Origin: SZUA-365 sp034002405
GTDB lineage: Bacteria > Bacteroidota > Ignavibacteria > SZUA-365
Direction of reading: 5' to 3'
Length of the DNA: 64,000 nt
Assembly (NCBI GenBank): GCA_034002405.1
Contig: JAVFAS010000002.1
Location: 73,449 to 137,448, forward strand
A model generated the notes under the pieces. The model was given only the letters and a program-made list of their open reading frames with translations, had not been told where the DNA came from and searched no databases. The position numbers and the translations under genes were made by a program. Shown here in pieces: positions 56,544 through 64,000 of the stretch (positions within the stretch are counted from its first letter, which is position 1; every line of letters starts with the position of its first letter).

Positions 56544-57689
56544 TCAGTCTCCGAAGCTGATACCGAGGTCACGCGCGGTGCGCATGGTATCGCAGTCCAG
56601 CGGCACCACCTTCATGCGCTGCGTGGCTTTTTTCAGCGGCACATAGCGCACCGTGGGCGGATCGAGCGCGACCATCATGCCGTTCTGTCCTTCCTCCAGC
56701 GCACGAATCGCCGCGGCGCCGAAGCGCAGCGAAAGCAAACGGTCGAAGGTCGTGGGCGTCCCACCCCGTTGCAGATGACCCAGCACCACATGCCGGGCTT
56801 CCTGCCCGGTCAGTTCCTGCAGCTGCCGGGCCACGGTTTCGCCGATGCCCCCAAGGCGTTCGGCACGTCCGATTTCATGTTCGAGCACGCTCCGGCTTCC
56901 GCCTTTCGGCTGCGCGCCCTCAGCGACGACGACGATGGAGAATTTCCTGCCGACGCGCACGCGATCGGTTGTTTTCCGCGCGATCACATCGATATCGTAG
57001 GGAACTTCCGGGATCAGGATCGCGTCCGCGGTTCCCGCCACGCCCGCGTTCAACGCGATCCACCCCGCGTAGCGTCCCATGACCTCCACCACCATGATGC
57101 GCCGATGCGCTTCGGCGGTGGAATGCAGGCGGTCGAGGCATTCGGTCGCGAAGGAGACCGCGGTATCGAAGCCGAAGGTCGAGATGGTCTCGCTCAGATC
57201 GTTGTCGATGGTTTTCGGAACACCGATGATGCGAAGTCCTTTTTCGTACAGCGCGTTCGCGATCGAGAGCGAGCCGTCGCCCCCGATCGCGACCACGGCA
57301 TCGATACGAAGCTTGCGGCAGGCCCGGATGATTTCCCCACTGCGATCGACGGTCCGGTAGCTACCATCCTTTCGCCGCACCGGAAACTCGAGCGGATTGC
57401 CTTTGTTGGTGGTCCCGAGAATCGTGCCCCCGAGATGCGTGATACCGCGCACCGATTCCGTCGTGAGCGGAATCAATCCGCCATCGGGATACTCCTCCGG
57501 CATCAGCAAGCCGTTGTACCCGTCGCGAATGCCCACGACCTCCCACCCGCGCTGCGCCGCGCCAATCGTCACGGCCCGGATGACCGCGTTGAGCCCGGGT
57601 GCGTCGCCGCCTCCGGTGTTGATGGCGATGCGTCGGATGCGCAGGGAAGCGTTGCTGTTGCGGCGTTTGGGAGACACGGACTTGGACAT
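56544..57689 (-). CDS. pfkA: 6-phosphofructokinase (group III-like)
   Basis: A 381-residue glycolytic kinase phosphorylating fructose 6-phosphate. Signatures are GGGDAPGLNAVIR (26-38), GGDGS with D138-G139, and VPKTIDNDL with K159 and the catalytic base D162. The Gly after GGD is typical of ATP-users, whereas Lys in PKTIDND is typical of PPi-users and of the actinobacterial-type ATP-dependent group. The combination suggests a group III, probably ATP-dependent enzyme, but phosphoryl donor should be tested. A TTTG-N20-TAGATTTC promoter-like pair precedes it. It heads an operon with the GH13 lipoprotein. Confidence 0.92.
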   Translation of the reverse strand: MSKSVSPKRRNSNASLRIRRIAINTGGGDAPGLNAVIRAVTIGAAQRGWEVVGIRDGYNGLLMPEEYPDGGLIPLTTESVRGITHLGGTILGTTNKGNPLEFPVRRKDGSYRTVDRSGEIIRACRKLRIDAVVAIGGDGSLSIANALYEKGLRIIGVPKTIDNDLSETISTFGFDTAVSFATECLDRLHSTAEAHRRIMVVEVMGRYAGWIALNAGVAGTADAILIPEVPYDIDVIARKTTDRVRVGRKFSIVVVAEGAQPKGGSRSVLEHEIGRAERLGGIGETVARQLQELTGQEARHVVLGHLQRGGTPTTFDRLLSLRFGAAAIRALEEGQNGMMVALDPPTVRYVPLKKATQRMKVVPLDCDTMRTARDLGISFGD

Positions 57690-57731
57690 GGATGCATTCG
57701 CGTTGAATGAGTGGAAGGGAGATACGCGTAC

Positions 57732-57763
57732 GAAATCTACGACGCCCCGCGTGCCGTGGCAAA
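57732..57763 (-). promoter_or_regulatory. Bacteroidota-type promoter for pfkA
   Basis: On the minus strand TTTG (57763-57760), a 20-base spacer and TAGATTTC (57739-57732), ending 42 bases before the ATG. Confidence 0.5.
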
Positions 57764-57796
57764 CGGGGAATAATCAGATATCAGGACCTTACATTC

Positions 57797-59503
57797 TTAT
57801 TCCATGGCGCCCTGCGTTTTTTCCTCGCTGTTGATCAAGGCACGCAGGGCGACGAAGGTCTCCGCCTGCAGCATGCGCTCGACGGCCTGATCCGAACGGA
57901 GCAGTTTTCCGATTTCGGCGAGGATCTGTAACTGACGCTGGTATTCATCCCGCGGCGTGAGGACCAGAAAGATCAGCCGCGCGGTCTTGCCATCGGGCGC
58001 GTCGAAATCGATCCCGTCCTTCGAGAATCCGATCGCGATCAGCGGTGCCGTGAGACCATCGATTCGAGCGTGCGGGATAGCCACGCGACGTCCGATGCCG
58101 GTGGACATTGTCCGTTCCCGGTCCATCACGCGCTCGGTAACCTCCTCCCGCGACAGTCCCGTCGCGGGTGCGAGCGCGGCCACGAGTTCATCGATCGCCT
58201 CGTCGCGCGCGTGCGCCCGCATGCTGGGGAGAAAGGCCTTGGAATTGAGGAAGTCGACGAGACCCGGGACCTTCCGCTGTCCCATGATCCACTGCATGGC
58301 GGGTCCGGCCGCGAGCGAGGTCACGAGGGCCATGACGATGATCGCGACGAAGAGACGCTCGTCGATCAATCCCGCCTGCAGGGCAAGCAATCCAAGAATG
58401 ATGATCATGCCGCCCCGGGCATTCATCCCGAAGCCGATGGCGAGGGATTCCCGGTCGCTGAACCCCACCATCTTGCTGGCAACCAGGCTGCCGAGCACCT
58501 TTCCGACCGTGGCGATGAGCAGCACCACGAGCACGAGCGTGGTATCCCAATACTGCACGATGTCGACCTGCAGGCCGATCGACGCAAAAAAGAGCGGGGC
58601 GAAGATAAACGAGATGAAGTGATCAAGAATCTGTCGCGTGCGTTCACGCAAATGTTTTGAGTCTCCGAACGCGACTCCGAACATGAACGTGCCGAGAATG
58701 GCGTGGATGCCGATCCATTCCGTCAGCGCGGCCGCCAGCAATCCACCGCTCACCGCGAAGCTGAGCACGCCGCCCGGCCAGGTGGTATAAGCCTGCAGCG
58801 GTGGCAGGATGGCATCGATGATGAATCGTCCCACGGTGAGAATCAGCACCGTGAAGCCGACGGTCATCGCAATGGTCCACCACACGCTGATGGTCTGTCC
58901 TGCCTCGTTCATCGTGCCAAGAATCACGGCGAACAGCAGCCAGCCCACGATATCGTTGATCACCGCCACCGCGATGATGATCATTCCCAGATCGGAGCGG
59001 TACATGTTCAGGTCGATCAGGATTTTCGCAATGACCGGGAGGGCGGTGATCGAGAGGGCCGTTCCCAGAAACACGGCAATCAGCAATTGATCGACAGCCG
59101 ATGAGCCGACGAACAGTTCCGGCAACAGCATGGCGCTCCCAAAACCGAATGCGAACGGAATGACCATGCCGAACAGGCTGATGACAAAGGAGGCCTTCCC
59201 CTGGCGGAGGATGGCCGACAGATCGACCTCGATGCCGGCAACCATGAGAAAGAGCGCGATGCCGAGCGTGGTCACGGCTTCGATCCCGGTCAGGAATCCC
59301 GGGGTGGCGGGAAAAAGGCCGGCGTGGATTCCCGGGGCGAGCGCTCCCAGTACGGAAGGACCGAGCAGCACGCCGGCGAGCAGTTCGCCGAGCACCGATG
59401 GCATGTTGAAACGACGGGCGAGTTCGCCGAGCATACGCGCGACGAGAAGCAGCAGACCCAGCGCAAGAAAAAACGCAGTCAGTTCGCTATGATCCATCGG
59501 CAC
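57797..59503 (-). CDS. CPA2-family cation/proton antiporter fused to a PTS EIIA (PtsN-like) domain
   Basis: A 568-residue fusion. Residues 1 to about 390 hold about a dozen membrane helices of a CPA2 antiporter (LGELLAGVLLGPSVLG, SITALPVIAKIL, VINDIVGWLLF, GMNARGGMIIILGLLAL). After a basic linker, residues 425-560 form an EIIA domain of the fructose/nitrogen type, with the phosphorylatable histidine near 477 in VAIPHARIDGL. The EIIA domain could let phosphotransferase state control ion flux. GTG 59503 or ATG 59497 may start it; AAGGAG favours the ATG. Its start overlaps or abuts the stop of the universal stress gene. Confidence 0.92.
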   Translation of the reverse strand: MPMDHSELTAFFLALGLLLLVARMLGELARRFNMPSVLGELLAGVLLGPSVLGALAPGIHAGLFPATPGFLTGIEAVTTLGIALFLMVAGIEVDLSAILRQGKASFVISLFGMVIPFAFGFGSAMLLPELFVGSSAVDQLLIAVFLGTALSITALPVIAKILIDLNMYRSDLGMIIIAVAVINDIVGWLLFAVILGTMNEAGQTISVWWTIAMTVGFTVLILTVGRFIIDAILPPLQAYTTWPGGVLSFAVSGGLLAAALTEWIGIHAILGTFMFGVAFGDSKHLRERTRQILDHFISFIFAPLFFASIGLQVDIVQYWDTTLVLVVLLIATVGKVLGSLVASKMVGFSDRESLAIGFGMNARGGMIIILGLLALQAGLIDERLFVAIIVMALVTSLAAGPAMQWIMGQRKVPGLVDFLNSKAFLPSMRAHARDEAIDELVAALAPATGLSREEVTERVMDRERTMSTGIGRRVAIPHARIDGLTAPLIAIGFSKDGIDFDAPDGKTARLIFLVLTPRDEYQRQLQILAEIGKLLRSDQAVERMLQAETFVALRALINSEEKTQGAME

Positions 59504-60370
59504 TCACTCCTTCCCCGCCGTGGAATCGGCGCGGTAGAGAAGAATCCCGCACGGAAGACTGAAGAGCACCGAATCGGCCGGATGGGAGATATAGCGGTCA
59601 CGCAAGGTCAACGCGCGCGGCGGTGCCTGCGTGATCACCAGATCCGCTTCGATCCGGCGTGCATATTCGATCACCGCGATCCCCTCCGTACTGTCATCGA
59701 GCACATCCATCTCGATGTCCAGACCCGTGAGATCGTACTCGGCGAGCGTGTCGGCCAGCATGCTCCGTTGCGCGTTTTCAAATTCCGTCGCCTCCCGCTC
59801 GTCCACATACCGGGCGGCGAGACGATTGAGATAATCCGCTTCCTGCACCACATGCAGACGGGTTTGTCCCGCCGAACGCAGCAGCCGGAGAGTGAACGCC
59901 AGCATCCCCGAGAATTCCTCGCCCGCGCGAATACCGAGCACAACGCGGTCGAGCCGCGGGATCGCATGCACGCTGAGCGGCAACAGGAGCACGGGACAGA
60001 GAGCGCGGCGCGCGATTTTTCTCGCCACGCTCCCGAAAATGCGCTGAAGCATTCCTTCGGTTTCGAGGGCGCCGGTCACCAGCAAGGTGGCGTTGACCTG
60101 TTCCGCCACACCGGTCAGCACATCGGCGGGATCACCGCTTCGCAAAATCAATTCGCACGCGGTATCGACATTCGCCGCGCGCAGCATGGCACGGAGCCGC
60201 GCACGGGTGGTCTCGACATCCTCCCCGACGTGCACGAACAGCACGCGCGCGCCGAGTCGCCGGGCGAAGGCGAACGCGGTGGCGGCAATCAGTTGTGCAT
60301 GCGGGGAAAAGGCCACTCCCGCGACAATCGTGGATTCCGGATTCGGCGTGGCAACCTCGTCTGGGGTCAC
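59504..60370 (-). CDS. Universal stress protein, two UspA-like domains
   Basis: A roughly 288-residue protein. The first domain (STIVAGVAFSPHA to CPVLLLPLS) contains the nucleotide-binding signature GSVARKIARRALCPVLLL (G-x2-x-x9-type motif near its end). The second half (LDRVVLGIRAGEEFSGML to PCGILLYRA) is a more diverged Usp fold. GTG 60370 is chosen because GAGG lies 5 bases upstream; a TTG at 60439 would give a longer form. It is translationally coupled to the antiporter-EIIA gene, suggesting a role in regulating it under stress. Confidence 0.85.
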   Translation of the reverse strand: MTPDEVATPNPESTIVAGVAFSPHAQLIAATAFAFARRLGARVLFVHVGEDVETTRARLRAMLRAANVDTACELILRSGDPADVLTGVAEQVNATLLVTGALETEGMLQRIFGSVARKIARRALCPVLLLPLSVHAIPRLDRVVLGIRAGEEFSGMLAFTLRLLRSAGQTRLHVVQEADYLNRLAARYVDEREATEFENAQRSMLADTLAEYDLTGLDIEMDVLDDSTEGIAVIEYARRIEADLVITQAPPRALTLRDRYISHPADSVLFSLPCGILLYRADSTAGKE

Positions 60371-60489
60371 GATGACCTCGTCTGCTGTGGAGAATCGATG
60401 GACTCCGGAGAATGTACCCTCTCGTGTCTTCCGACGCAAGCGGAGTGCCGCGCACCCCGCGAGAAGCGAGTGCGCCTGCCGCGCGACGG

Positions 60490-60520
60490 TTGGCGATCAG
60501 CCGCCTTTTCCGTACATTGA
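60490..60520 (+). promoter_or_regulatory. Bacteroidota-type promoter for the duplicated-module gene
   Basis: TTGG at 60490-60493, a 19-base spacer and TACATTGA at 60513-60520, ending 42 bases before the ATG. Confidence 0.5.
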
Positions 60521-60562
60521 TATGATTCCACTGAGGTTTTTTTTCATTCCGGAAACATCCGC

Positions 60563-61354
60563 ATGGCAGACTACCAGAAACACCTGTATATGATCGTGTT
60601 CCCGATCAACGCGCTTGTCGCCTCCCAGCTCGATCCCGCCGCGTTCGCGCAGCATTACACCATCGGGAGTGCGCGGCATTTCCAGGGCAAGGTGATTTTC
60701 GCGGAACTCGATATCAATTTCCGTCATCCCTACTTCAAGATCGACGAGTATCTCGAGAAGACCGTCCCGCATGACGACGGGTCACCGAAACGGACGAAAT
60801 TCATTTCTTCCTATCGCGTGCTCGAACATGTCACCTTCGATGCGATCAAGAACCTGTACCTGGTCACGGTAAACGGCAAGGCGCTCGAGCTTTCGCCGGC
60901 GGAATACACGGCGGAGAACGTCCCCGGACTGATCCGCATCTATCAGGAAATCGCGCCGGTGCGCAACTTGATCGCCTCCCGTCTCGATCAGCGCACGTTC
61001 GGCAAGTACATCGCGGAGGACATCGCCAAGGGTGCCGCGCGCGTGTGCTTCACGCAAATCGATCTCAACATCGAGGAGTTCCTCGCCGAGAGCAGAAACC
61101 GCGAACTCGTCGTCTCGCCGATCCCCGACAGCAACCCGTATCGCCTGCTCGACTGTCTGACCGAACTGCAGCAGAACACGCAGAAAACAGTCAAGACCGT
61201 CAGTCTCTCATCGGTGCTGCACAGTATCTCGTATCGCGCGCTGCGGCACGGATTCTGGTTCTATGATGTGGATGGAAACGCGTTGTTCTTCCCGATTCCG
61301 AGCACACACGAACTCGAGACCACCTACTACGAGTGGTGGAAAAACGCCAGATAA
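60563..61354 (+). CDS. Protein of unknown function with an internally duplicated module
   Basis: A 263-residue soluble protein that I do not recognise. Two segments look alike: NALVASQLDPAAFAQHY...GKVIFAELDI (about 16-50) and NLIASRLDQRTFGKYI...ARVCFTQIDL (about 136-172). This implies an ancient tandem duplication of a module of about 120 residues. There is no signal peptide, membrane helix or catalytic motif; the C-terminus is rich in aromatic residues (HGFWFYDVDGNALFF, TTYYEWWKNAR). It is a single-gene unit, with promoter-like boxes before it and a strong terminator after it. Confidence 0.75.
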   Translation: MADYQKHLYMIVFPINALVASQLDPAAFAQHYTIGSARHFQGKVIFAELDINFRHPYFKIDEYLEKTVPHDDGSPKRTKFISSYRVLEHVTFDAIKNLYLVTVNGKALELSPAEYTAENVPGLIRIYQEIAPVRNLIASRLDQRTFGKYIAEDIAKGAARVCFTQIDLNIEEFLAESRNRELVVSPIPDSNPYRLLDCLTELQQNTQKTVKTVSLSSVLHSISYRALRHGFWFYDVDGNALFFPIPSTHELETTYYEWWKNAR

Positions 61355-61398
61355 TCCTTTTTTCCCGCGGTCGCGGCGGCCCCCGCGCGACCGGATAC

Positions 61399-61433
61399 CG
61401 GACGGGTTCCTCACAGCCCGTCCGTTTTTTATT
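61399..61433 (+). terminator. Rho-independent terminator after the duplicated-module gene
   Basis: CGGACGGG and CCCGTCCG form an 8-bp stem with a 10-base loop, followed by TTTTTTATT, 44 bases after the stop. Confidence 0.9.
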
Positions 61434-61516
61434 GCACGCCGCCCGTGGTTCCGGCAGGGCGGGGGCGCACGGGATTCCTTCCTCGCACCTGCTTCCCCCA
61501 ATTCCCCTCCGTTTTG

Positions 61517-61524
61517 TATATTAC
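61517..61524 (+). promoter_or_regulatory. -7-like element for the aconitase gene
   Basis: TATATTAC, 34 bases before the ATG; TTCC lies 20 bases upstream of it as a poor -33 box. Confidence 0.35.
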
Positions 61525-61558
61525 ACGACTTACGTACCTCACAGCGGAGACAAACACG

Positions 61559-63817
61559 ATGACGATGAATTTCGACATGATCGAGCGTGTCTATCACGCG
61601 CTTGCCGCCAAGACCGTCGCAGCCCGCACACTGCTGGGCCGTCCGCTTACCTTCGCGGAAAAAATTCTCTACGCCCATCTGTGGGACGTGCCCGCCGCGC
61701 CGTTCACGCGAGGTGCGGATTACGCCAACTTCGGCCCCGACCGGGTGGCGATGCAGGACGCAACCGCGCAGATGGCCCTCCTGCAGTTCATGAGCGCCGG
61801 CATCCCACAGGTCGCCGTGCCTTCGACCGTGCACTGCGACCATCTCATCCTCGCCGAGCATGGTGCCGCATCGGATCTTGCATCCTCGCTCATAAACAAT
61901 CGCGAGGTGTTTGATTTCCTCGCATCGGTCTCGAAGAAATTCGGTATCGGATTCTGGAAACCGGGTGCGGGCATCATCCACCAGGTGGTGCTCGAGAATT
62001 ACGCCTTCCCCGGTGGTATGATGATCGGGACGGACTCGCACACGCCAAACGCCGGCGGACTCGGGATGATCGCCATCGGCGTGGGTGGCGCCGATGCGGT
62101 GGATGTGATGGCGGGCATGCCGTGGGAGTTGAAATTCCCGAAACTCATCGGCGTGAAACTGACCGGGCGTCTGCGCGGGTGGACGTCCCCGAAAGACATC
62201 ATTCTCAAACTCGCCGGCATTCTCACCGTCAAGGGCGGCACCGGCGCGATCGTGGAATATTTCGGGGATGGCTGCGCCACCATTTCCGCCACCGGCAAGG
62301 GGACGATCTGTAACATGGGTGCGGAAATCGGCGCCACGACCTCCCTCTTCCCCTACGACGAAAAAATGGCGGCGTATCTGCGCAGCACCGGCCGCGAAGA
62401 TGTGGCAGCGGCGGCCGATGCGGTCGCCGAACATCTTCGCGCCGATGAGTCCGTAGCCGCCGACGCGGAGAAATACTACGATCAGGTCATTCACATTGAT
62501 CTCGATACGCTCGAACCGCATGTGAACGGACCGTTCACGCCCGACCGCGCCTATCCGATTTCGGAATTCGCGAAGGCCGTGCGCGAGAATGGCTGGCCGG
62601 AAGAACTGCGGGTCGCGTTGATCGGATCGTGCACGAATTCGAGCTACGAGGATATCGACCGCGTCGCCGCCATCGCGCGTCAGGCGCAGGCGAAAGGGCT
62701 GCGTGCGAAATCCGAATTCACCATCACGCCGGGCTCCGAACAGGTGCGCGCGACCATCGAACGCGACGGCCAGCTCGCCCTGCTCGAGGGGATCGGCGGC
62801 ACCGTGCTCGCGAATGCCTGCGGTCCCTGCATCGGACAGTGGAAACGGCACGACGTACAGAAGGGGGACAAAAATTCGATTATCACCTCCTTTAATCGGA
62901 ATTTCACCGGACGTAACGACGGCAATCCCGACACGCACGCGTTCGTCGCGAGTCCCGAAACCGTGGCGGCACTCGCCCTCGCCGGAACGCTGACCTTCGA
63001 TTTCACGAAAGAGGTCCTGCGCAATGACGCCGGCGAGGACGTGCGGCTCGATCCGCCGACGGGCGAGGAACTTCCCGCGCGCGGCTTCGTGCCCGATCCC
63101 AACGGCTTTGTCCCCCCGGCGGAGGACGGCAGCGGTGTCGATGTGATCGTCGATCCCGCGAGCAACCGCCTGCAGGTGCTCACGCCCTTCGCACCGCCGA
63201 AGACAGGAGAATACGACAATCTCCGTCTGCTCCTGAAAGTCCGTGGCAAGTGCACAACCGATCATATCTCGATGGCAGGACCCTGGCTGCGCTTCCGCGG
63301 CCACCTCGACAATATCTCCAACAACATGTTCATCGGCGCGATCAACGAGTTCAATGGCGTCGCCAACAAGGTGAAGAACCAGATCACCGGGGAATACGAC
63401 GAGGTTCCCAACGTCGCGCGCGCCTACAAGGCAGCGGGCGATGGCTGGGTGGTGATCGGGGACGAGAATTACGGCGAGGGCTCGAGCCGTGAACATGCGG
63501 CCATGGAACCGCGCCACCTCGGTGGCAAGGCGATCATTGTGAAATCCTTCGCCCGCATCCACGAGACCAACCTGAAGAAGCAGGGCATGCTTCCGCTGAC
63601 CTTCGCCAATCCGGCGGATTACGCAAGGATCCAGGAAGCTGACCGCATTGCATTGAAGGTCGACGAACTCGCGCCCGGTGCACCGTTGACGATGGTTGTC
63701 ACCCATGCCGATGGCGCCTCCGATACGATCATGCTCAACCATACGATGAACGCGCAACAGATCGATTGGTGGAGGGCCGGCAGCGCGCTCAACCTGATCG
63801 CCCGCGGCAATAGCTGA
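61559..63817 (+). CDS. acn: Aconitate hydratase, mitochondrial type
   Basis: A 752-residue [4Fe-4S] enzyme of the TCA cycle that isomerises citrate and isocitrate. The cluster cysteines are C358 (GSCTNSSYED), C421 and C424 (NACGPCIGQW), the same numbers as in pig mitochondrial aconitase. GTDSHTPNAGGLG and the C-terminal GDENYGEGSSREHAA swivel-domain motif are also present. It belongs to the eukaryote/Bacteroidota aconitase group rather than AcnA or AcnB of Proteobacteria. ATG 61559 follows GCGGAGA; an ATG two codons later is possible. A bidirectional terminator lies 32 bases after the stop. Confidence 0.97.
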   Translation: MTMNFDMIERVYHALAAKTVAARTLLGRPLTFAEKILYAHLWDVPAAPFTRGADYANFGPDRVAMQDATAQMALLQFMSAGIPQVAVPSTVHCDHLILAEHGAASDLASSLINNREVFDFLASVSKKFGIGFWKPGAGIIHQVVLENYAFPGGMMIGTDSHTPNAGGLGMIAIGVGGADAVDVMAGMPWELKFPKLIGVKLTGRLRGWTSPKDIILKLAGILTVKGGTGAIVEYFGDGCATISATGKGTICNMGAEIGATTSLFPYDEKMAAYLRSTGREDVAAAADAVAEHLRADESVAADAEKYYDQVIHIDLDTLEPHVNGPFTPDRAYPISEFAKAVRENGWPEELRVALIGSCTNSSYEDIDRVAAIARQAQAKGLRAKSEFTITPGSEQVRATIERDGQLALLEGIGGTVLANACGPCIGQWKRHDVQKGDKNSIITSFNRNFTGRNDGNPDTHAFVASPETVAALALAGTLTFDFTKEVLRNDAGEDVRLDPPTGEELPARGFVPDPNGFVPPAEDGSGVDVIVDPASNRLQVLTPFAPPKTGEYDNLRLLLKVRGKCTTDHISMAGPWLRFRGHLDNISNNMFIGAINEFNGVANKVKNQITGEYDEVPNVARAYKAAGDGWVVIGDENYGEGSSREHAAMEPRHLGGKAIIVKSFARIHETNLKKQGMLPLTFANPADYARIQEADRIALKVDELAPGAPLTMVVTHADGASDTIMLNHTMNAQQIDWWRAGSALNLIARGNS

Positions 63818-63849
63818 TCGTCGCAACTTCCGGCTTCCGAATGTCCGAT

Positions 63850-63879
63850 AAAAAGGTCCACCCCCGGGTGGACCTTTTT
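63850..63879. terminator. Bidirectional terminator after aconitase
   Basis: AAAAAGGTCCACCC and GGGTGGACCTTTTT form a 14-bp symmetrical stem; the flanking A and T runs make it work on either strand. Confidence 0.93.
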
Positions 63880-64000
63880 GGCTGTTGGCCGTTGGCTGTT
63901 GGCCGTTGGCTGTTGGCCGTTGGCTGTTGGCTGTTGGCCGTTGGCTGTTGGTCGTTGGCTGTTGGCTGTTGGCCGTTGGCTGTTGGCTGTTGGCCGTTGG
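63880..64000. repeat. Heptanucleotide tandem repeat, 17 copies to the window edge
   Basis: Seventeen contiguous heptamers, GGCTGTT and GGCCGTT in irregular alternation with one GGTCGTT. The tract starts directly after the aconitase terminator and continues past the right edge. It is related to the GGCTGAT heptamers at 25231 and 27265. Confidence 0.97.

Noticed and set aside
61208..63826. Very long open frame antisense to aconitase (872 codons), with similar ones at 7204-9117 and 43985-46573
   Set aside because: These mirror well-supported genes on the other strand. High GC third positions remove stop codons from the opposite frames. Their translations are low-complexity and rich in Arg, His, Asp and Gly, with no family motif.

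Overview
The window is a 64 kb piece of a GC-rich bacterial genome, most likely a metagenome-assembled scaffold. It contains a run of exactly 100 N, flanked on both sides by the same 127-base sequence. Three secreted proteins end in a type IX secretion (Por-type) C-terminal sorting domain. Many gene starts are preceded by a TAnnTT(T/G)(C/G/A) element, which resembles the Bacteroidota -7 box. Together these point to the Bacteroidota/Chlorobiota (FCB) group, perhaps an Ignavibacteria- or Kapabacteria-like lineage; I cannot place it more finely. I see no tRNA, rRNA, CRISPR, insertion sequence or prophage. This reads as ordinary chromosome with dense, often overlapping genes.

Layout. 1-6945 (minus): a truncated receiver gene, a receiver-led PAS/GAF histidine kinase, alanine racemase and a PAS/GAF protein with no output domain. 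7066-12333 (minus): a secreted Asp-box protein with T9SS tail, a LysE-type exporter, then an operon of Nudix hydrolase, exported glutathione peroxidase and AbgT-type transporter. 12334-12814: an 18-bp minisatellite and the assembly gap. 12815-16764 (plus): a DSD1-like PLP enzyme, an M19 dipeptidase, a class D beta-lactamase, a small membrane protein and a DUF309 protein. 16733-21163 (minus): a kinase whose N-terminal receiver is degenerate, and a Sel1-repeat protein. 21394-33361: a UPF0182 membrane protein, a candidate structured RNA, a nitrilase-family amidohydrolase, PruA, two T9SS cargo proteins and another sensor kinase. 33515-39389: IlvE, a GlsB-type membrane protein, OsmC, a secreted AGDDxY-repeat protein and glycyl-tRNA synthetase. 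39518-47971: a small membrane protein, a FetAB-like ABC transporter and a signalling block (sigma-54 activator, receiver-kinase, 1310-residue phosphorelay kinase). 48251-53607: a trehalose/osmotic-stress operon (DUF5752, TreT, OtsB, MscS channel, OtsA). 53729-64000: DapF, a GH13 lipoprotein coupled to 6-phosphofructokinase, a CPA2 antiporter fused to an EIIA domain and coupled to a universal stress protein, an unrecognised duplicated-module protein, and aconitase.

How it fits together. Central metabolism (Pfk, Acn, PruA, IlvE, DapF, Alr, GlyRS) is interleaved with a large sensory repertoire of five multidomain kinases or sensors. The clearest functional unit is the osmoprotection operon. It pairs two independent trehalose routes with a mechanosensitive channel, so solute synthesis and solute release lie on one probable transcript. 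Short tandem repeats (7-mers, an 8-mer and 15-21-mers) occur at roughly a dozen places, mostly between genes but twice in frame inside genes. One of them broke the assembly.
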